Shown piece after piece: positions 5,034 through 8,950 of a stretch of DNA of 8,950 nt. Under the pieces are notes generated by a model. The model saw nothing but the letters and a program-made list of their open reading frames with translations. It did no database searches and was not told the DNA's origin. Both the position numbers and the translations under genes were made by a program. The first letter of the stretch is position 1. Each line of letters starts with the position of its first letter. Origin of the DNA: Planctomycetaceae bacterium (lineage in GTDB: Bacteria > Planctomycetota > Planctomycetia > Pirellulales > Thermoguttaceae). Location of the stretch: NCBI GenBank assembly GCA_003532715.1, contig DOEZ01000646.1, forward strand, positions 6,150 through 15,099, written 5' to 3'.

Positions 5034-5885
5034 TCAACCCTTCTTTTTGGACGTCCCGGCCTTGCCGATTTGCTTGCGCCGTTTGGTCTCGATCTTCTTG
5101 ATGCTCTCGGCCGCGGGCAGTTCTTCGGGCATCGTGCCGCCCAACTCATGGATGGTCTGCCGCACTTTTGCGCCGACTTCGCGGTGCGTTCGATTGGCCG
5201 AGTCTTTTCCTTTCACCTTATCGCGGCGGAGCTTCTCTTCTGTCTGGGTGGCTCGAAACAAATTCGCGGCCAATTCGGTGCTGCCCATGTGATCGAGAAT
5301 CTTCTGGCTTTTCTTCAAACCCTTCCGGCGATGAATGTCTTCCTGCTTGAGTCCGCCGTAAAGGCCCATGTAGCCATGGTTCTGGAAGATGCCGTAATCC
5401 TTGGGCTCCACCACGCCCGCATTCTTCGCCGCGCCGGCCAATTGGGCGTTGTGTCGCCGAATCTCCTCGCGCAACAGCAGTCGCCGATCTTCCTCGATGT
5501 TCTCGTCGGCCAGTTCCTGCCGCCGCGTCTGGATGGCGAAATAGGTTTGCCCGTGTGCCACGATCTCCTTCTTCGGATCGGCGTTCTGGATGGCCAGATA
5601 ACAGGCATAGCGGGAGAGAAGAACAGCCTTGATTGAACGTTCCGCACCACCCCCAAGGGGGACCATTTTGCTGACGTCAGCAAAATGGTCCTCGATGCGA
5701 TGCCCGCTATTGAAACACGCCAGTTTCGCCTTCTCGATGACGGCCTCGAAGTTCCTGTACTGCGTGTATTCCAGAACCTCCGCCAGATCGCGGCTTTCCC
5801 AATATTCGCCGCCTCCCTCATTGATCTTTCGAATTCGTTCAAAGGGCGAATGATGCTCTCCGCTCTTGGTGATTTCGCTGCCCAT
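5034..5885 (-). CDS. dinD: DNA-damage-inducible protein D (DinD), BRO-N family
   Basis: This 283-residue protein is close to the length of Escherichia coli DinD. The N-terminal BRO-N-like part (about 12-110) contains FERIRKINEGGGEYWESRDLAEVLEY, quoted in part as EYWESRDLAEVLEY (27-40), then FEAVIEKAKLAC (46-57), DHFADVSKMV (66-75) and LSRYACYLAIQNADPKKEIVA (90-110). GLYGGLKQEDIHRRKGL (174-190) and ILDHMGSTELAANLFRATQTEEKL (196-219) are typical DinD blocks. The Lys-rich tail ends TSKKKG. E. coli DinD is SOS-induced and, by published biochemistry, limits RecA filament activity; the same role here is inferred. ATG 5885 is favoured by AGGAG at 5895-5899, nine bases upstream, over an ATG at 5933 that lies between promoter and gene. 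It has its own TATAAT box. The codons for residues 66-75 form a perfect palindrome (see separate entry). No recA or lexA is in view. Confidence 0.85.
   Translation of the reverse strand: MGSEITKSGEHHSPFERIRKINEGGGEYWESRDLAEVLEYTQYRNFEAVIEKAKLACFNSGHRIEDHFADVSKMVPLGGGAERSIKAVLLSRYACYLAIQNADPKKEIVAHGQTYFAIQTRRQELADENIEEDRRLLLREEIRRHNAQLAGAAKNAGVVEPKDYGIFQNHGYMGLYGGLKQEDIHRRKGLKKSQKILDHMGSTELAANLFRATQTEEKLRRDKVKGKDSANRTHREVGAKVRQTIHELGGTMPEELPAAESIKKIETKRRKQIGKAGTSKKKG
5660..5691. repeat. Perfect 32-bp palindrome inside dinD
   Basis: GGACCATTTTGCTGAC (5660-5675) is followed at once by its exact reverse complement (5676-5691), with no spacer, centred on TGACGTCA. It covers exactly codons D66-V75 of dinD plus one base on each side, and each codon is the reverse complement of its mirror codon (GAC/GTC, CAT/ATG, TTT/AAA, GCT/AGC, GAC/GTC). 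An imperfect CCCCCAAGGGGG inverted repeat (5650-5661) abuts its left end. Both strands could extrude as a cruciform, and the mRNA would form a long hairpin. Confidence 0.97.
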
Positions 5886-5921
5886 CGTTGAAAACTCCTT
5901 TCCTTCTGTCAGGCGACACTG

Positions 5922-5951
5922 AACCGACCGCATTCAACCGACACGATTATA
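5922..5951 (-). promoter_or_regulatory. dinD promoter with perfect -10 box and AACCGAC direct repeat
   Basis: On the minus strand a perfect TATAAT (5946-5951) lies about 60 bases before the dinD ATG. The best -35 candidate, GTGCAA, 17 bases upstream (5969-5974), matches only three of six positions. Directly after the -10 box, read on the plus strand, AACCGAC occurs twice (5922-5928 and 5936-5942) with 14-base periodicity, one copy covering the expected start point. That is a plausible repressor site. It does not match the LexA boxes I know from E. coli, Bacillus or alphaproteobacteria. Confidence 0.5.
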
Positions 5952-6021
5952 CCTGTTTGGCCACTATCTTGCACCATCCGCATGGCTGGCCATCTTCATG
6001 AAGTCGCCCCACAACGCTTCC

Positions 6022-6055
6022 CTTATTCGCGTCCATTCGCGTTCATTCGCGGTTG
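6022..6055. repeat. Three-unit 10-nt tandem repeat (xATTCGCGtx)
   Basis: Three consecutive 10-nt units TTATTCGCGT, CCATTCGCGT and TCATTCGCGG run into a TTG tail. The element sits 22 bp beyond the stop codon of the minus-strand helicase gene and ahead of the dinD promoter. A diverged copy is at 4465-4494. Confidence 0.65.
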
Positions 6056-6076
6056 CCCCCATTCGATTCGCGGCGA

Positions 6077-8563
6077 TCAGTCGCCCGCTTCGCCCGCTAC
6101 TTCCGCGAGGATTTTTTCGGTGCTCGTCGGATCGACCACGCGGCAGATGTCGGTCAAACGGTTGCCGATATCGTCCAAATCGCCTCGCCACTCGTCTTCG
6201 GTCGTTTCGGGCGGAGTGAGTTGGGCGAATTCGGCCAAGAGCAGAATGAGCCGCAAGAGGTGGCGGAAAACCATGCCCTCTTGTTTCTGCAACGACTTGC
6301 TCGTCACGTACTTGTTGAAATCGCCGAATTCGAGCACCTCGCCGGCCGCCCACACCGGGCTGGTCCGCAGGTCATGCACCCCGGGAAACTCGTAGTCGAA
6401 CAGCGTCCGCAGCTTCTGGGCGAAAGACAGCACGTAGACCGGTTCCTCGTCGAACGTCCGCCGCGGTCGATATTCCTCGTCGCGCGGCCGCTCGACAAGT
6501 TGGTCGGCCGTGGCCAGGCCCAACTGCAGCAACCGCTCGTCCAACCGCTCGCGAGCCAACGGCCCGGGCGGCAACTCGCTCTGTCGCGGCACGCGAACGA
6601 AATGGGCCACCGAGCCGGGCAGTTCCAACACGCTCTCCATCGCCTGCAACCGCTCGGCCCGATCGGCAATGCCCAACTGCTTGATCAGAAAGATGCCGTA
6701 GATCGGATTGACGCTGCGAAACAGCAATATCTTGCCCAGTTCGTCGGTCGGATGGGCCAACGTCGGGCGATAGGGCGGCGGGCCGGAGGGTTCCTCGTCG
6801 GGTTTGCCCGGCACGCCGCCGTGTGCCGCTCGGCCGGGCACGGGCGAGACGCCAGTGGCACCCTTTTGTTGAGCACCCTTCGGTTGTGCGACTGGCGGCT
6901 TGGCGGCCGACTGACCGAGTGTCAGACCCATCAGGCTGGTGGCCTGCTTCGGCGAGTCGGGCTTCGGCTCGGGCACTGGCGAGACGCCAGTGGCACCCGA
7001 GGAAACGCCAGTGGCGCCCTGTCCTTCTTGGCCGTCCTTGGGCGGCTCGGGTTCCAGCCGGACGAAGCCCGCCCGATGCAGCGTCAGCAACATCCGGTCG
7101 AGTTCGCGCTGGCCCAATTCGAGCTTCTTGGGGTCCATCAGCCGGCGGCCGACCAGGTCGCGAATCCGATCGACCTCGGCCGACGCATCGAGCATGTAGG
7201 CCAGCAACCGCCAAGGCAGCGGGCCGCGGCTCGATAGCTTGGCCGGCGGCGCCGCGCAGAGTTTCTCGAACTGCTCCTGGTTCCAATACTGCTCGTCGGC
7301 GCGCCGCGTGGGCTGCTTCTTCTTGAGTCGCTTCTTCGCCTTCAGCAAGCCCGGGTCTTTCGTGTCCTCGGGGATCTGGTCGTATTGCAGCTTCCACCGA
7401 TGAATCTTGACGTCGTCCTCGTGGGCCAACACATAGACAAACCCGCGATCGTCGAACTGGGGCCGGCCGGCCCGGCCGAAGATCTGGTGGGCCGTGCTCG
7501 GATCGAGCAGCTTCTTCTTGCCCGGCGGCCCCTTGACCAGGCTCGGCACGACGACCGATCGAGCCGGCAGATTGATGCCGGCCGAAAGCGTCTCGGTACA
7601 CGTGGCGACCGAGAGCAGTTTCTTTTGGAACAGCTCCTCGACGATCCGGCGATATTTGGGCAGCACGCCCGCATGATGCACGCCGACGCCGCGCTGCAAA
7701 ACGGCCCGGAGCTTGGGCCCGGCCCCTTGCGACCAGTCGTGCTTCTCGAGTTCCTCCGCCAGTCGGGCTTGTTGTTCGGCGGCGACCACCTTCTTGCCCT
7801 TGAGCGTCTCGGCGACGTTCCAGCATTCCTCGCGATTGAAGCAGAAGACCAGCGCGGGGGTCATCCGCACGCCCTCGCCCCCCTTGGCCATCATTTCGAG
7901 ATGCTCGGTCAGCAGCCGGTCGGGCACGTATTCGAACTCCAACGGCACCTTCCGTTCGTCGCCTTGGACCAGCTCGATGCTCCGGTTGTGCGTTCGGCGC
8001 AGCCAACTGCAGAATTCATAGGCGTTGCCCACCGTGGCCGAAAGCAGCAGCGTCCGCACGTGCGCCGGCAGCAGGCCGAGCGACAACTCCCAGACGATGC
8101 CCCGCTCAAAGTCGTTGAAGCTGTGGAATTCGTCCATCACCACGGCCGAGACGTCGTCGAAGTGGAACTCCTCGCCATGCAGGAGCCGGTTGAAGAGAAT
8201 CTCGGCGACGACGACCAGAATTCTCGCCTCGGGATTCTCGCGCCGGTTGCCGGTCACCAGGCCCACGTCATCGGGCATGAACCCCCAGTCGGTCGCCCGA
8301 TGCTGCATCTCGCGAAACTTCTGTTCGGTCAGGGCGATCAGCGGGGTGGTGTAGTAAGCACGCTTGCCCGTGTGAAGCGCCTCGAACAGGGCCGCCTCGG
8401 CGATGAGCGTCTTGCCGGTTCCGGTCGGGGCACAGACCATGACGCCCTGCTTCGCCTCAAACCAGGCCAACAGGGCCTCTTCCTGGACCTTGTACGGTTC
8501 GTAAGGAATCTGGTCGAGGTAGAGCGCGGCCAAGTCGTCGCGCGACGGCACCGGGGAGGTCAT
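6077..8563 (-). CDS. Ski2-like DEAD/DEAH superfamily 2 helicase
   Basis: This 828-residue ATP-dependent helicase has all core motifs: PYKVQEEAL before motif I; Walker A CAPTGTGKT (44-52); TTPLIALTEQK (72-82); Walker B/motif II DEFH (144-147); motif III LLSATVGN (173-180); VGVHHAGVLPKYRR (293-306); motif V ATCTETLSAGINLPAR (320-335); and motif VI QIFGRAGRPQ (360-369). These mark the Ski2/Mtr4/Hel308 group, whose members unwind RNA or DNA 3' to 5'. The C-terminal part, with LLFRSVNPIYGIFLIKQLGIADRAERLQ, quoted in part as FRSVNPIYGIFLIKQLGIAD (615-634), resembles the DUF3516-type tail of bacterial Ski2-like proteins. A Pro/Gly-rich linker (about 505-600) carries three GATGVSP-type repeats and looks dispensable. 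ATG 8563 is preferred because AGAAGG lies upstream and MTSPVPSRDDLAALYLDQIP fits a normal start; the frame remains open farther upstream into a repeat-rich spacer. Substrate (RNA or DNA) cannot be decided from sequence. Confidence 0.88.
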   Translation of the reverse strand: MTSPVPSRDDLAALYLDQIPYEPYKVQEEALLAWFEAKQGVMVCAPTGTGKTLIAEAALFEALHTGKRAYYTTPLIALTEQKFREMQHRATDWGFMPDDVGLVTGNRRENPEARILVVVAEILFNRLLHGEEFHFDDVSAVVMDEFHSFNDFERGIVWELSLGLLPAHVRTLLLSATVGNAYEFCSWLRRTHNRSIELVQGDERKVPLEFEYVPDRLLTEHLEMMAKGGEGVRMTPALVFCFNREECWNVAETLKGKKVVAAEQQARLAEELEKHDWSQGAGPKLRAVLQRGVGVHHAGVLPKYRRIVEELFQKKLLSVATCTETLSAGINLPARSVVVPSLVKGPPGKKKLLDPSTAHQIFGRAGRPQFDDRGFVYVLAHEDDVKIHRWKLQYDQIPEDTKDPGLLKAKKRLKKKQPTRRADEQYWNQEQFEKLCAAPPAKLSSRGPLPWRLLAYMLDASAEVDRIRDLVGRRLMDPKKLELGQRELDRMLLTLHRAGFVRLEPEPPKDGQEGQGATGVSSGATGVSPVPEPKPDSPKQATSLMGLTLGQSAAKPPVAQPKGAQQKGATGVSPVPGRAAHGGVPGKPDEEPSGPPPYRPTLAHPTDELGKILLFRSVNPIYGIFLIKQLGIADRAERLQAMESVLELPGSVAHFVRVPRQSELPPGPLARERLDERLLQLGLATADQLVERPRDEEYRPRRTFDEEPVYVLSFAQKLRTLFDYEFPGVHDLRTSPVWAAGEVLEFGDFNKYVTSKSLQKQEGMVFRHLLRLILLLAEFAQLTPPETTEDEWRGDLDDIGNRLTDICRVVDPTSTEKILAEVAGEAGD
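6836..6862 (-). repeat. GATGVSPVP repeat, copy 1 in the helicase linker
   Basis: Residues 568-576 (GATGVSPVP) are encoded by a DNA element with an imperfect hairpin: CACGGGC, GAGAC, GCCAGTG on the plus strand (one mismatch). It is in frame with the helicase and preserves it. Confidence 0.75.
6971..7018 (-). repeat. Tandem GATGVSS / GATGVSPVP repeats, copies 2 and 3 in the helicase linker
   Basis: Residues 516-522 (GATGVSS) and 523-531 (GATGVSPVP) are encoded by adjacent units with a 21-nt period. The downstream unit contains a perfect hairpin on the plus strand, CACTGGC (6974-6980), GAGAC, GCCAGTG (6986-6992). The GATGVSS unit has lost the left arm. The shared core is GACGCCAGTGGCACC or a close variant. 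Confidence 0.8.
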
Positions 8564-8568
8564 CGGGC

Positions 8569-8718
8569 CTAGCCTTCTTCGATCTCGGGCGGACGATCGT
8601 CCAACCGCACGAAGATCGGCCGCGGGGGCTGGGGATGAGACGCGTCGAAACGAAGCCTCGGTGGAAGAGGCTCGTTGCCGGAACATGAATTCGAGATGTG
8701 GGGTAGGTCGGTATCCAT
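8569..8718 (-). CDS. Possible 49-residue Pro-rich small protein upstream of the helicase
   Basis: A short frame starting MDTDLPHISNSCSG and ending IFVRLDDRPPEIEEG stops at TAG (8569-8571), five bases before the helicase ATG. The close spacing would allow translational coupling, and codon choice in its second half resembles the genome (many G/C third positions). Against it, there is no ribosome binding site before the ATG at 8718, no recognisable family, and the helicase ribosome binding site would lie inside it. It may be only leader sequence. Confidence 0.27.
   Translation of the reverse strand: MDTDLPHISNSCSGNEPLPPRLRFDASHPQPPRPIFVRLDDRPPEIEEG
8591..8602. promoter_or_regulatory. 12-bp palindrome GGACGATCGTCC near the helicase start
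   Basis: GGACGATCGTCC is a perfect 12-bp palindrome, 27 bases upstream of the helicase ATG at 8563. It could be an operator for a dimeric regulator. It also lies within the weak small ORF, and chance is possible. Confidence 0.3.
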
Positions 8719-8754
8719 GACGATTCGACGTTGAAATAGTGGCCACGGACAGGT

Positions 8755-8830
8755 AGGGTGGGGCGATTGCAGCAAGTTTCGCCGTAGGATTTGCGGTTTT
8801 CCGGCAAGGCTTGCTGCGATTGCCCGCCCT
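8755..8830. repeat. Imperfect inverted-repeat element (about 76 bp)
   Basis: The left arm (8755-8776) begins AGGGTGGGG and ends TTGCAGCAAG; the right arm (8810-8830) begins CTTGCTGCGATTG and ends CCGCCCT. The inner seven to eight pairs (GCAGCAAG with CTTGCTGC) are perfect; the rest pair with a few mismatches and one indel. About 33 bases lie between the arms. It has the size and shape of a REP/MITE-like non-coding element. Confidence 0.65.
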
Positions 8831-8870
8831 CCAGTCCGCAGTCCATCTTAACACTCCGGCCCGTCGGCTC

Positions 8871-8895
8871 GCAACCCACGGGAAACGCGGGTTGC
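8871..8895. repeat. Hairpin GCAACCC ... GGGTTGC
   Basis: GCAACCC (8871-8877) pairs perfectly with GGGTTGC (8889-8895). One A-C mismatch is followed by two more pairs closing a GGAAA loop. It is immediately followed by the tandem duplication and may be part of the same element. Confidence 0.6.
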
Positions 8896-8939
8896 GTGGA
8901 ATCCCACACTAACCCGAGTGGAATCCCACACTAACCCGA
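8896..8939. repeat. Exact tandem duplication of a 22-bp unit
   Basis: The unit starting GTGGAATCCCAC and ending ACTAACCCGA occurs at 8896-8917 and again, without a mismatch, at 8918-8939. Each unit begins with a small GTGG/CCAC dyad. The element continues past the right edge of the window as AGCGCCAGCGA. Confidence 0.9.
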
Positions 8940-8950
8940 AGCGCCAGCGA

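Larger units (their letters stand above)
8564..8950. other. Repeat-rich region upstream of the helicase
   Basis: In these 387 bases I find one weak small ORF (8569-8718, minus), a 12-bp palindrome close to the helicase start (8591-8602), an 80-bp imperfect inverted repeat (8755-8830), a hairpin (8871-8895) and a 22-bp tandem duplication (8896-8939). Longer frames are open through parts of it, but they run across the repeats and show no protein family. No strong promoter for the helicase was identified. Confidence 0.5.

Noticed and set aside
6053..7237. 394-codon frame opposite the helicase C-terminus
   Set aside because: It runs antisense through the helicase C-terminal domain and linker repeats; composition (Gln/Arg-rich) is typical of a shadow frame.
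5034..8563. DinD and helicase as a two-gene defence or repair operon
   Set aside because: They share a strand, but 191 bp with a repeat and a separate TATAAT promoter lie between them, and no other defence gene is nearby.
7385..8572. 395-codon frame opposite the helicase
   Set aside because: Antisense shadow of conserved helicase motifs in GC-rich DNA; no start signal and no recognisable product.
8564..8854. 97-residue N-terminal extension of the helicase
   Set aside because: It would run through the inverted-repeat element, has no helicase similarity, and a start with a ribosome binding site exists at 8563.

Overview
The window looks like high-GC bacterial chromosome, most probably from a planctomycete. 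This rests on a Ski2-like helicase whose linker carries in-frame GATGVSPVP repeats encoded by a hairpin-forming DNA repeat, and on several short 'phrase-like' intergenic repeats that I associate with planctomycete genomes. No rRNA, tRNA, CRISPR array, transposase or phage structural gene was seen. The phylum is an inference, not proven by a marker gene.

Layout. The left third is transcribed rightward: the 3' end of an NAD(P)H-hydrate dehydratase gene (nnrD-like, cut by the left edge), a serpin-like exported protein, a small DUF2784-type membrane protein, and a LarE-type sulfur transferase preceded by a 455-bp spacer. The right two thirds are transcribed leftward. Reading from the right, they are a repeat-rich spacer with a possible 49-codon ORF, an 828-residue Ski2-like helicase, a DinD/BRO-N protein with its own promoter, a lower-GC two-pass membrane protein, and an OmpA/MotB-like lipoprotein. 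The two blocks converge at about 3195-3390, where stem-loops and phrase repeats fill the gap.

The genes do not form one obvious pathway. They are mostly single housekeeping or accessory genes: metabolite repair (NnrD), a protease-inhibitor fold (serpin), sulfur insertion for a nickel-pincer-type cofactor (LarE), envelope anchoring (OmpA-like lipoprotein), DNA-damage response (DinD), and RNA/DNA remodelling (helicase).

The most striking sequence structure is a perfect 32-bp palindrome inside dinD. It covers exactly ten codons (D66-V75), each the reverse complement of its mirror codon, and falls on what I recall as a conserved stretch of the family. The second theme is an unusual load of short structured repeats. 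They include three GATGVSP-type copies in the helicase, 8-nt and 10-nt period repeats downstream of genes, an 80-bp imperfect inverted repeat, and a tandem 22-bp duplication at the right edge.
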